From: Ruminococcus sp.
GTDB lineage: Bacteria > Bacillota > Clostridia > Oscillospirales > Acutalibacteraceae
Length of the DNA: 13,023 bases
Assembly: GCA_022510985.1 (NCBI GenBank)
Contig: JAFLSL010000002.1
Span: forward strand, 1-13,023
Direction: 5' to 3'
The notes under the pieces were generated by a model. That model did not search any database, was not told the origin of the DNA, and saw only the letters and a program-made list of their open reading frames with translations. Below, piece by piece: positions 5,470 to 12,916 of the stretch. Position 1 is the stretch's first letter. Each line of letters begins with the position of its first letter. The translations under genes and the position numbers were made by a program.

Positions 5470-7840
5470 CGATTTACTAAAAAATGATTATATAATTCTC
5501 GACGGTGCGATGGGCACAATGATCCAGAAAAGCGGTCTTAAGCTCGGCGAAATTCCTGAAACGCTCAACCTCACCCACCCCGAAATGATAAAAGATATTC
5601 ACCGCGGATATGTTGATGTAGGCACACAAATTGTCTGTGCAAACACCTTCGGTGCGAACGGCTACAAACTTAAGGACAGCGGCTACACTGTCGAAGAAAT
5701 TATCAAAGCCGGTATAAAAAATGCAAAGGACGCGGTTGGCGACAAAGCACTCGTTGCACTCGATATCGGACCTATCGGTCAGCTTTTGGAGCCTGCAGGC
5801 TCAATGAGCTTTGATACGGCATACGATTATTTTAAAGAGGAAATTTTAGCCGGTGCGGATGCGGACGTTATCTTCTTCGAAACTATGACCGACTTGCTTG
5901 AGGTAAAGGCGGGTGTACTCGCCGCTCGTGAAAACAGCAACAAACCGATACTGGTTTCTATGACCTTTGAGGAAAATATGCGTACCTTTGCGGGCGTGAG
6001 CGTAGCCTCTGCGGCACTTACATTAGAAGGCCTAGGCGTAAATGCACTCGGAGTTAACTGCTCGCTCGGACCCGACGAGCTTGCCCCGATTGTAAAAGAA
6101 TTTACAAAATGGACAAATCTCCCGATTATTGTTAAACCTAACGCCGGACTTCCCGACCCGAACAGCAACACCTACAATGTAAAGCCCAAGGATTTTTCAG
6201 AAAGCCTTAGCAAAATTATCGACTTCGGAACTGTCAAACTCGTGGGCGGTTGCTGCGGAACAACTCCCGAATACATCAAGGCTCTTAAAGAGGTTGTAGA
6301 GAATAAAAAATACACAATTGCAGAAATCAAAAAGGACACCTCTGTATGCTCAGGCACTACGGTTGTCGAGATAAATCAGCCGAGAGTTATCGGCGAGCGG
6401 ATTAATCCGACGGGCAAAAAGCTTTTTAAAGAAGCACTCATTAACAACGATATCGACTATATACTTTCGCAGGCGATAAGTCAGGTGAACGCGGGTGCTG
6501 ACATACTTGATGTCAATGTCGGACTTCCCGAAATTGACGAAAAAGAAATGATGGTCAGGGTAATTAAAGCATTGCAGTCGGTGGTGGACGTACCGCTGCA
6601 AATTGATTCAACCAAACCTGACGTACTGGAGGCGGCACTCAGAATTTACAACGGAAAGCCGATTGTAAACTCTGTAAACGGCGAGGAAAAATCTCTCAAC
6701 ACGGTACTTCCGCTTGTTAAAAAATACGGTGCAAGTGTAATCGGACTTGTGCTTGACGAGGACGGAATTCCGAAAACTGCCGAGGGCAGATTTAACATTG
6801 CGAAAAAAATCGTAGACCGTGCAAAAGCAGTCGGAATTCCTGCAAAGGACGTTTATATCGACTGTCTGACACTGACGGTTTCTGCACAGCAAGAGGGCTG
6901 TATTGAAACGCTAAAGGCTCTGCACAAGGTAAAAACCGAGCTTGGGTGCAAAACCTGTCTTGGTGTGAGCAATATCAGCTTTGGACTTCCGAATCGTCCG
7001 CTTATTAACCATATTTTCTTGACGATGGCACTGGAGGAAGGCTTAGACCTGCCGATTATAAACCCGAATGACGGCGATATGATGGGTGCGGTAAGGGCAT
7101 ACAAGGTACTCTCAAATATCGACAAAAACTCAAAGGATTTTATAAGCTTTTACAACGAGGCAAAGCCCGAAACTCCAAAAATTTCATGCTCCCACATCAC
7201 CCTTTCGGACGCGATTATAAACGGACTGAAAAATGAGGCGGCAACGCTAACGCAGAAAGCACTCGAAAATAAAGACGCTATGGAAATTGTAAACGGCGAG
7301 CTTATCCCTGCCCTCGACAGAGTCGGAGCGGATTTTGAGCAAAACAAAATCTTCCTTCCGCAGCTTATTCAAAGTGCAAACGTCGCACAGGTTTGCTTTG
7401 AGGAAATAAAAAAACACCTCACAAAAACCAACAATACCCCCGTCAGCAAGGGTAAAATTATTCTCGCCACCGTTAAGGGCGATATCCATGATATCGGAAA
7501 AAATATTGTAAAGGTTCTGCTCGACAATTACGGCTACACTGTCGTTGACCTCGGGCGTGATGTTGCCCCCGAGCTTATTGTTGAAACCGCAATCAAGCAG
7601 GATATTAAGCTTATCGGTCTTTCCGCACTTATGACAACGACATTAAAAAGTATGGAAGACACGATAGCCCTAGCCAGAAAAACACCCGAACTTCAAAACC
7701 CCGACGGCAGCAGTAAATGTATTTTCTTTGTAGGCGGAGCGGTCTTGACGAAAGACTACGCAATGAAAATCGGTGCGGACTATTACTGCAAGGACGCTAA
7801 GGAGTCGGTTGATACGGCTAAAAAAGTCTTTGGAGCGTAA
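5459..7840 (+). CDS. metH: cobalamin-dependent methionine synthase, short form without activation domain
   Basis: This enzyme transfers a methyl group from 5-methyl-THF via cobalamin to homocysteine, making methionine. It has 793 residues against about 1,200 for E. coli MetH, because the C-terminal activation domain is absent and supplied by the upstream gene. The homocysteine-binding barrel (1-290) has LDGAMGT and the zinc cysteines C201 and C265-C266 (GGCCGT). The pterin-binding barrel (about 305-560) has VIGERINPTG, GADILDVNVG, QIDSTKP and NPNDGD. The helical cap spans about 585-655. The Rossmann B12 domain (about 665-793) has GDIHDIGKN with the cobalt-binding H677, then SALMTTT and VGGAVLT. 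Start choice: GTG at 5450 is in frame but has a poor ribosome binding site. GTG at 5459, after AGGTGA (5448-5453), fits better, and the two differ by three residues. A terminator follows at 7862. Confidence 0.96.
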   Translation: MNFSDLLKNDYIILDGAMGTMIQKSGLKLGEIPETLNLTHPEMIKDIHRGYVDVGTQIVCANTFGANGYKLKDSGYTVEEIIKAGIKNAKDAVGDKALVALDIGPIGQLLEPAGSMSFDTAYDYFKEEILAGADADVIFFETMTDLLEVKAGVLAARENSNKPILVSMTFEENMRTFAGVSVASAALTLEGLGVNALGVNCSLGPDELAPIVKEFTKWTNLPIIVKPNAGLPDPNSNTYNVKPKDFSESLSKIIDFGTVKLVGGCCGTTPEYIKALKEVVENKKYTIAEIKKDTSVCSGTTVVEINQPRVIGERINPTGKKLFKEALINNDIDYILSQAISQVNAGADILDVNVGLPEIDEKEMMVRVIKALQSVVDVPLQIDSTKPDVLEAALRIYNGKPIVNSVNGEEKSLNTVLPLVKKYGASVIGLVLDEDGIPKTAEGRFNIAKKIVDRAKAVGIPAKDVYIDCLTLTVSAQQEGCIETLKALHKVKTELGCKTCLGVSNISFGLPNRPLINHIFLTMALEEGLDLPIINPNDGDMMGAVRAYKVLSNIDKNSKDFISFYNEAKPETPKISCSHITLSDAIINGLKNEAATLTQKALENKDAMEIVNGELIPALDRVGADFEQNKIFLPQLIQSANVAQVCFEEIKKHLTKTNNTPVSKGKIILATVKGDIHDIGKNIVKVLLDNYGYTVVDLGRDVAPELIVETAIKQDIKLIGLSALMTTTLKSMEDTIALARKTPELQNPDGSSKCIFFVGGAVLTKDYAMKIGADYYCKDAKESVDTAKKVFGA

Positions 7841-7861
7841 CAGATAAATCATATATAACAC

Positions 7862-7897
7862 AAAAATCGGTCAGGAAAACCTGACCGATTTTTTATT
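7862..7897. terminator. bidirectional Rho-independent terminator
   Basis: Stem ATCGGTCAGG (7866-7875) with CCTGACCGAT (7880-7889) around an AAAA loop, extended by A-T pairs. T-runs lie on the plus strand (7889-7894), and the A-run at 7862-7866 serves as a T-run on the minus strand. It ends metH and overlaps the stop codon of the convergent transglutaminase-like gene. Confidence 0.93.
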
Positions 7898-9740
7898 TTA
7901 CCGTTACCTTACATTTAAGCTTAATGCTTCCGTTCGTTTTAACCGTAATTGTTGCACTACCCTTTTTCTTAGCCGTAACCTTTCCCTTGTTGCTGACAGA
8001 TGCAACCTTCTTATTATCGGAAGTATATTTTATCTTGCCTGCCGCACCTTTGATTTTCAGCTTAAAGGTTTTTCCTTTTTTTATCGTCTTTTTTGTCGGG
8101 CTTAGCGTAGGATTTTTAACAGTAACCTTGATTTTATATATATACGACTTGCTCGTAGCGGTTATTGTTGCTGACCCTTTTTTCTTTGCAGTTATCTTTC
8201 CCTTGCTGTTTACTGTCGCTACAGATTTCTTGTCCGATGAATAGGTGAATTTCTCATTTGACGCGGGGGTAATACTTCCCGTCTGTTTAACGTACATTGA
8301 AACTGATTTTTTTATTGTCGTTCTTTTCTTTACAGTTGTATTCGGAGCGGTAGGATTAGTCGGGGGTGTGGGGTTAGTCGGGTTCGGCGTAGTCGGTGAA
8401 GAAGTCGGAGAAGTCGGCGATGTCGGCGAGGTGGTTGTTGGCTCATTATTATCATCGGGCTCCGGCTTTTGAGCAGGAGCGTTTCTGTCGATAAAATAAA
8501 CTATATCCTCAACATTCGGATTTTCCTTCATAGTCGCATAAAGCTTGCCGTCCCTTTGCATTGCAACGCCGTAGATATGATGCTTTATGCTATCGGGCTT
8601 TTTATAAATAATCTCATAATCGGTTGAGCCGTTCGGCTTATGGCGGTAAATTTTGCCCGTATCATTAAAATAGAGATACTTTCCGTCATAGGTCAAATAG
8701 CAGTACGAACGCTCCCAGAAAACATTGCTGCTGCCCTCAACATTCCATCGGGTAAAAACTTGTTTAATTAAACTGCTTTCACCCGTTTCGATATTTCTAC
8801 GCAGAAGTGCTCCGTAGACGCTGCTGCTGTAGGTTTGGTTTGTATAATAATCGTAGCCGTCAATCGGGAAAATTATTGAATTAATCTTTCGCCACCATAC
8901 GTTGTCAAAGCTTGTGCTTTCTGCCTTTTCTTTGTAAACCCAATCGTGATGCACTCCGTCAAGTCCAAGCTGTTTGTCGCTGACAAGGCAGTAATCGTGG
9001 TTTACGCGTCCGAGATTATCATAGCTCGGGTCATCGTAGGTAACGTCAACATGATAATAATTTTTTCCAAGCTTTACGTACGACCACGCGTGCAGCATTT
9101 TTGTGCTTTGGATAAAATGTGATTCTATTCCGAGCTTTCCTAAAAGATAGTTATACGCTAAGGTGTAGCCCTCGCAAACCGCGTTGCCTCCAACAAGTGC
9201 ACCGTAAGCGGTTCTGATTAACATATCGGGATTTTCATAATTCATATCATAATGCACGTACTGGGCAATCATATCATGAAGATAGCGGCATTTATAAGTA
9301 TCGCTCCAGCTATCATCTACACCCGATAAAATGTAGTCGACCGCCTTATTAAACTCAGCAGTTTTATCCGGAATTTCTCCTGCCTTAAAAAGATATACGG
9401 GACGTACCGCAACGAGAATATCCGTATCGCTGTCCGAGGTTGATTCAAAATCGCTCGGGCTAACATAGAAAATATCAGGATTTTCAGAAAGCACACTGAA
9501 ATAAATTGCGTCGATATACTTAATAGGAATTTCAAAATCCTCTATTGAAATGTCGGTGTTGAGCGTGCGAAATTCATCTGCCAGATAACTTGAAAACTCG
9601 GGGTACATATTGATAATTTCATATGTACTGTACTTTTCGAGGAGATTTTCGCTGTCGTAGCCAGCACTCTCGGCGTTCGCAACAACAAACGTCATAGATA
9701 AAACTAATATAGAAAGAAGTATTGAAATTATTTTTTTCAC
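7893..9740 (-). CDS. secreted transglutaminase-like protein with Thr/Pro linker and two Big_2 domains
   Basis: A 615-residue exported protein. Residues 1-24 are a signal peptide (KKIISILLSILVLS core, cleavage after ANA). A transglutaminase-core domain (about 145-270) shows the papain-like triad: C189 in GNAVCEGY, H217 in MLHAWSYV and D232 in YHVDVTYDDP. Such bacterial domains act as cysteine proteases, amidases or cross-linkers; the substrate here is unknown. Residues 280-420 are beta-rich with Tyr and Trp (YLTYDGKYLYF, GKIYRH), resembling repeats of a propeller-like module. A Thr/Pro/Ser linker (about 427-470, repeated SPT/NPT units) leads to two Big_2 domains (478-542 and 545-615), each with the VA(T/S)V..KGK(I/V)TAKKKGSATIT signature. 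It probably works at the cell surface. No sortase motif, S-layer domain or dockerin is seen. The start is GTG, since no in-frame ATG is available; GGAAGTG lies upstream. Confidence 0.9.
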   Translation of the reverse strand: MKKIISILLSILVLSMTFVVANAESAGYDSENLLEKYSTYEIINMYPEFSSYLADEFRTLNTDISIEDFEIPIKYIDAIYFSVLSENPDIFYVSPSDFESTSDSDTDILVAVRPVYLFKAGEIPDKTAEFNKAVDYILSGVDDSWSDTYKCRYLHDMIAQYVHYDMNYENPDMLIRTAYGALVGGNAVCEGYTLAYNYLLGKLGIESHFIQSTKMLHAWSYVKLGKNYYHVDVTYDDPSYDNLGRVNHDYCLVSDKQLGLDGVHHDWVYKEKAESTSFDNVWWRKINSIIFPIDGYDYYTNQTYSSSVYGALLRRNIETGESSLIKQVFTRWNVEGSSNVFWERSYCYLTYDGKYLYFNDTGKIYRHKPNGSTDYEIIYKKPDSIKHHIYGVAMQRDGKLYATMKENPNVEDIVYFIDRNAPAQKPEPDDNNEPTTTSPTSPTSPTSSPTTPNPTNPTPPTNPTAPNTTVKKRTTIKKSVSMYVKQTGSITPASNEKFTYSSDKKSVATVNSKGKITAKKKGSATITATSKSYIYKIKVTVKNPTLSPTKKTIKKGKTFKLKIKGAAGKIKYTSDNKKVASVSNKGKVTAKKKGSATITVKTNGSIKLKCKVTVK

Positions 9741-9772
9741 TACAAATCACTTCCATAATTTATGTTATTTTT

Positions 9773-9801
9773 ATTATATATTTTACATAAAAAATTGTCA
9801 A
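9773..9801 (-). promoter_or_regulatory. perfect-consensus sigma-A promoter of the transglutaminase-like gene
   Basis: On the minus strand TTGACA (9801-9796), exactly 17 bp, then TATAAT (9778-9773): a full match to the vegetative consensus. The predicted start is near 9766, giving a leader of about 25 nt before the GTG at 9740. Strong constitutive expression is expected unless repressed. Confidence 0.82.
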
Positions 9802-9820
9802 TGAATAACCCGGTTTTTAC

Positions 9821-9849
9821 GAATTCTTCACCTTTTTTTTGCATATAAT
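9821..9849 (+). promoter_or_regulatory. putative sigma-E-type sporulation promoter of spoIIID
   Basis: The -10 CATATAAT (9842-9849) fits the sigma-E form CATACAnT at all but one position. Fourteen bases upstream, GAATTCT (9821-9827) matches 5 of 7 positions of the sigma-E -35 form (G/T-A/C-ATATT). No sigma-A -35 box lies at a usual distance from the embedded TATAAT. In Bacillus subtilis spoIIID is under sigma-E control, which supports this reading. Prediction by eye. Confidence 0.5.
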
Positions 9850-9881
9850 TAGGCACAGATAAAAATTTTGGAGGGCTTTAT

Positions 9882-10148
9882 GTGAAAGGTATAGTGGAAG
9901 AAAGAGCCGCAATGCTCGGAGAATACATAATCGAGAGCAAGGCAACGGTACGCTCCGCGGCAAAGAAATTCGGAATAAGTAAAAGTACTGTACATAAAGA
10001 CGTCAGCCAACGGCTAAAAAGCGTAAATCCCGTACTTTATCGCGAGGTAAGAGAGATTTTAGACACAAACAAAAGCCAACGCCACATTCGCGGAGGAATT
10101 GCAACAAGACACAAGTACGAACTTATAAGAGAAGGAAGAAAAAAATAA
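9882..10148 (+). CDS. spoIIID: sporulation transcriptional regulator SpoIIID
   Basis: An 88-residue DNA-binding protein that in spore-formers tunes the sigma-E regulon in the mother cell and links it to sigma-K. It matches the known family closely over nearly its full length (about 93 residues in B. subtilis). The helix-turn-helix lies at residues 22-45, with KKFGISKSTVHKD the most conserved part. It is followed by RLKSVNP, EVREILD and the basic C-terminal block SQRHIRGGIATRHKY (65-79). The start is GTG at 9882 with GGAGGG (9870-9875) upstream. An ATG two bases earlier (9880) reads straight into TGA, so it cannot be the start. It is monocistronic, with a hairpin terminator after it. Its presence is the main evidence that the host forms endospores. 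Confidence 0.96.
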   Translation: MKGIVEERAAMLGEYIIESKATVRSAAKKFGISKSTVHKDVSQRLKSVNPVLYREVREILDTNKSQRHIRGGIATRHKYELIREGRKK

Positions 10149-10191
10149 GAATACTGGGCAAAATTTCTATGCCTCATATTCCGAAAAAAAT

Positions 10192-10235
10192 CGGGCAGAT
10201 AGGTTGATTTTCAATCCATCTGCCCGTTGTTTTTG
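10192..10235. terminator. bidirectional Rho-independent terminator
   Basis: CGGGCAGAT (10192-10200) pairs with ATCTGCCCG (10218-10226). An imperfect inner extension (GGTTGA with TCAATCC) caps it. TTGTTTTTG follows on the plus strand and, on the minus strand, ATTTTTTTCGG. It ends spoIIID and the convergent aldolase gene. Confidence 0.88.
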
Positions 10236-10259
10236 TATTAAAACTTTATGTATTTAAAA

Positions 10260-11126
10260 TTAAGCTTTTCCTACAGAACCAAAGAGTTCCATCTTCTCTT
10301 TTACTGTAGCCTTGATAGCCTCTGCACCGGGAGCGAGGAGCTTTCTCGGGTCAAATCCCTTGCCCTCGAGATCCTTGCCTGCCTCGATATACTTTCTTGT
10401 TGCGTCTGCAAAAGCGAGCTGGCACTCAGTGTTTACGTTAATCTTGGAAACTCCGAGGGAAATTGCCTTTTTAATCATATCAGCAGGAATACCTGTACCA
10501 CCGTGGAGAACTAACGGCATATCGCCTGTGAGCTGCTGGATTGCGTCGAGAGTTTCAAAAGAAAGTCCCTGCCAATTTTCGGGATACTTTCCGTGAATGT
10601 TACCGATACCTGCAGCGAGCATTGTTACGCCGAGATCTGCAACCATCTTGCACTCCTCAGGATCAGCACATTCGCCTGCACCGACAACGCCGTCCTCTTC
10701 GCCGCCGATTGAGCCAACCTCAGCCTCGATAGAAAGACCAAGCTCTTCGCAAGTAGCAACTAATTCCTTAGTCTTAGCTACGTTCTCGTCAATCGGATAG
10801 TGTGAACCGTCGAACATAATGGAGCTGAAACCTGCTTCGATACAAGCCTTTGCACCCTCATATGAGCCGTGGTCAAGGTGAAGAGCTACGGGAACTGTAA
10901 TATTAAGCTCCTCAATCATTGCGGTAACCATACCTACAACGGTCTTATAGCCGCACATATACTTTCCTGCACCCTCAGATACACCTAAGATTACAGGTGA
11001 ACGAAGCTCCTCAGCTGTGAGAAGAATGGACTTTGTCCACTCGAGGTTATTGATGTTGAACTGGCCTACTGCATAGTGGCCTGCCTTTGCTTTTGTAAGC
11101 ATTTCTTTTGCGTTAACTAATGGCAT
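10260..11126 (-). CDS. fba: class II fructose-1,6-bisphosphate aldolase
   Basis: A cytoplasmic, zinc-dependent enzyme that cleaves fructose-1,6-bisphosphate to dihydroxyacetone phosphate and glyceraldehyde-3-phosphate in glycolysis and runs in reverse for gluconeogenesis. It has 288 residues, normal for this family. Catalytic D85 and zinc ligand H86 lie in HLDHGS (83-88); further ligands are E136 (EAEVG), H178 (GNIHGKYP) and H208 (VLHGGTG). The substrate loop GGEEDGV (141-147) and KINVNTE (228-234) are also present. Start choice: an upstream in-frame ATG at 11189 lies within the -10 box and adds 21 residues unlike the family. ATG at 11126 has GGAGG (11140-11136) 9 nt upstream and gives MPLVNAKEML. 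A related tagatose-bisphosphate or ketose-bisphosphate aldolase cannot be fully excluded, but the sequence fits FBP aldolase well. Confidence 0.95.
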   Translation of the reverse strand: MPLVNAKEMLTKAKAGHYAVGQFNINNLEWTKSILLTAEELRSPVILGVSEGAGKYMCGYKTVVGMVTAMIEELNITVPVALHLDHGSYEGAKACIEAGFSSIMFDGSHYPIDENVAKTKELVATCEELGLSIEAEVGSIGGEEDGVVGAGECADPEECKMVADLGVTMLAAGIGNIHGKYPENWQGLSFETLDAIQQLTGDMPLVLHGGTGIPADMIKKAISLGVSKINVNTECQLAFADATRKYIEAGKDLEGKGFDPRKLLAPGAEAIKATVKEKMELFGSVGKA

Positions 11127-11187
11127 AATAAAATACCTCCGAAGATAAATTTCATACAGCACGCGTCCGCACTGTACGCTCAAAGAC

Positions 11188-11216
11188 ATTATACTACAAT
11201 ATTTTCCGAATATAAA
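11188..11216 (-). promoter_or_regulatory. sigma-A promoter of the aldolase gene
   Basis: On the minus strand -35 TTTATA (11216-11211, 4 of 6), a 17-bp spacer and a perfect -10 TATAAT (11193-11188). Transcription would begin near 11181, leaving a leader of about 55 nt before the ATG at 11126. That leader contains a possible hairpin (11153-11176). Confidence 0.65.
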
Positions 11217-11278
11217 GCCTTTATGGAAAAATTCTGAAATTATATTTACTCTAAACGATAAAAAGCAGAAATTGACTG

Positions 11279-11324
11279 TTGTTTTTATCGGAAAAAGATT
11301 ATATAATAGGAAAAGATATATAAT
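11279..11324 (+). promoter_or_regulatory. htrA promoter region with tandem -10 boxes
   Basis: TTGTTT (11279-11284), 17 bp, then TATAAT (11302-11307) makes a good sigma-A promoter. The -10 region is then repeated: GATTATATAATAGG (11297-11310) and GATATATAATAGG (11315-11327) lie head to tail, giving a second TATAAT at 11319-11324. The second copy has no recognisable -35 box. A TTGACT at 11272-11277 is too far from the first -10 (24 bp). Confidence 0.6.
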
Positions 11325-11350
11325 AGGATTAGCAAAGGAGATTTTTTCAT

Positions 11351-12820
11351 ATGAGTGATTTTTACGATAATCAAAACAACTTCACACCGAACATACCGCC
11401 CGTACCCACAAACGAGCCTATACCCCCTAACCAATATACATCTGATTTTTCTCAATATACATCAAATATGCAGAGCACACCCGAGCAGCCCGCACCTCAG
11501 CCCGAATACCAACAGCAGTATTACAGAGCACCCGAGCAAAATCAGTATATGCCCCCAAGACCCGAGCAGTCGGCTTATTATAATCCGAACTACGCATATA
11601 TTCCAAAGTCACCAAAACAGCCGATGAGCGGTGGACTTAAGGCTTTTATTATAATTGTAGTTTCAATTCTCGGTGCAAGTCTTATCGGCTTTATCGCGTA
11701 CATTTCAATGAACAGTCAGAAAGGTACATTTACCCCTGACTATTCCCCGAATAACGGCTTTGAATTCACAATGCCGACTCAAAGTCCGTATGCAAGCGAG
11801 CCGCAAAGCTCCGACAAGGAATATCCGCAGTCAGACGCTCAAAAAGAAACTGACCCGAAATTCAGCGGAGTTAAACTCAACGAAAAGCCAAAAACAAAAG
11901 ACAACTACGGCTCTGGCTATGCTTTTAACAATGTCGAAAAATCCGTTGTCGGAGTTATCTGCTACACCGACGAGCAGGACGGCACCGCAAACAGCTACAC
12001 ATCAATGGGCTCAGGAATTATCGTGACCTCGAACGGCTATATCGTCACGAATTCCCACATAATAAACAACAGCAGAACAGCATATCTGATTAAAATTGTT
12101 ACAGCCGATAAAAAGGAATATGACGCGGGTGTTGTCGGATATGACAGCCGCTACGACCTCGCTGTCCTTAAGGTTAACGCTCAAAATCTCCCTGCCGCAA
12201 GTTTCGGCAACAGCGATGATATTGAGGTTACCGAGGATGTTATCGCGGTCGGAAATCCGCGTAGCATCAACTACCAGAACTCCGTTACAAAGGGCATTAT
12301 TTCCGCATTAAACCGTCAGGTATCCTCTACAAATAACGCAAAATTTATTCAGACCGACGCGGCAATTAACACAGGAAACAGCGGTGGACCGCTTTGCAAT
12401 ATGTACGGTCAGGTTATCGGAATTACAACCTCAAAAATCGCTCTCGAGGAATACGAGGGTATGGGGTTTGCAATTCCCGTTAATACAGTTAAAAAGGTAG
12501 CTGACAGCATTATAAAGTACAGCTACGTTAAAAACAGAGTAAAAGTCGGCATTGTCGGAACGGTTGTTACTGCAGACAATTCGGACGAAACGGGAATTCA
12601 GATTGAACAGATTACCCCCGGCGGCCCGATGGATAACACGGGTGCACAAGTCGGCGATATTCTCACAAAGGTTGACGGAAAGAAAATCAGTACCTTCGCC
12701 GAGGTTTACGATATTCTCGAAAGTCACAAAACCGGCGATAAAATTAAAATCACACTTTACCGTCCAAGCACAAGAAAATCCTACGACATTACAATAACTC
12801 TTCAGGAAGACAAAACCTAA
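11351..12820 (+). CDS. membrane-anchored HtrA/DegP-family serine protease with PDZ domain
   Basis: A 489-residue trypsin-fold protease of the HtrA family, which degrades or handles misfolded proteins outside the membrane. Residues 1-95 are a cytoplasmic, likely disordered head rich in Pro, Gln, Tyr and Asn (repeated PEQ/PEY units). One membrane helix lies at about 96-120 (KAFIIIVVSILGASLIGFIA), then a polar linker to about 185. The protease domain (190-390) has the triad H236 (VTNSHI), D269 (YDLAVLKV) and S344 (TGNSGGPL). A single PDZ domain (about 398-485) has GIQIEQITPGGP and GDILTKVDGKKI. The ATG at 11351 follows AAGGAG (11336-11341). The gene stands alone behind its own promoter and is divergent from the aldolase. 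Bacillus paralogues are called HtrA, HtrB and YyxA; which one this equals cannot be decided, so no symbol is given. Confidence 0.93.
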   Translation: MSDFYDNQNNFTPNIPPVPTNEPIPPNQYTSDFSQYTSNMQSTPEQPAPQPEYQQQYYRAPEQNQYMPPRPEQSAYYNPNYAYIPKSPKQPMSGGLKAFIIIVVSILGASLIGFIAYISMNSQKGTFTPDYSPNNGFEFTMPTQSPYASEPQSSDKEYPQSDAQKETDPKFSGVKLNEKPKTKDNYGSGYAFNNVEKSVVGVICYTDEQDGTANSYTSMGSGIIVTSNGYIVTNSHIINNSRTAYLIKIVTADKKEYDAGVVGYDSRYDLAVLKVNAQNLPAASFGNSDDIEVTEDVIAVGNPRSINYQNSVTKGIISALNRQVSSTNNAKFIQTDAAINTGNSGGPLCNMYGQVIGITTSKIALEEYEGMGFAIPVNTVKKVADSIIKYSYVKNRVKVGIVGTVVTADNSDETGIQIEQITPGGPMDNTGAQVGDILTKVDGKKISTFAEVYDILESHKTGDKIKITLYRPSTRKSYDITITLQEDKT

Positions 12821-12859
12821 GCTTTTTGTTTTCAAGCGAGTAAAAAAATTAAAAATGCC

Positions 12860-12916
12860 AAAAATAAACCCGAGGTGATTCGATGTTTTTCGGAATCGTT
12901 TTCGGGTTTATTTTTT
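12860..12916. terminator. long hairpin after the HtrA-like gene, probable terminator
   Basis: A 14-bp outer stem pairs AAATAAACCCGA (12862-12873) with TCGGGTTTATTT (12902-12913), plus A-T pairs at 12860-12861/12914-12915. An inner stem (12874-12881 with 12893-12900) includes GATTC/GAATC and three G-U pairs, with one bulge. A T-run (12911-12916) overlaps the 3' arm, and an A-run gives a T-run on the minus strand. It lies 39 nt after the protease stop codon. It is unusual in holding a Shine-Dalgarno sequence and an ATG in its stem and loop. Confidence 0.72.

Noticed and set aside
7924..8244. Two similar stretches about 200 bases apart that might be a duplication or insertion scar
   Set aside because: They correspond to the paired Big_2 domains; similarity is clearer at protein than at DNA level, as expected for old domain duplication.
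8350..8450. Short tandem DNA repeats (GTCGG-rich units)
   Set aside because: They are explained by the repeated Thr-Ser/Asn-Pro codons of the linker in the transglutaminase-like protein, not by an independent repeat element or CRISPR.
7924..8472. Two plus-strand hydrophobic frames opposite the Big_2 and Thr/Pro linker region
   Set aside because: Their Val/Gly/Phe-rich sequence is simply the complement of Thr/Pro/Lys codons in the linker and Big_2 repeats; no separate start signals support them.
11272..11277. TTGACT as the -35 box of the htrA-like promoter
   Set aside because: It is 24 bp from the first TATAAT and 41 bp from the second, both too far; TTGTTT at 11279-11284 has the correct 17-bp spacing.
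12431..12835. Minus-strand frame of 134 codons opposite the end of the HtrA-like gene
   Set aside because: It is antisense to the protease and PDZ coding region, with Cys/Asn/Phe-rich shadow composition and no recognisable domain or promoter.
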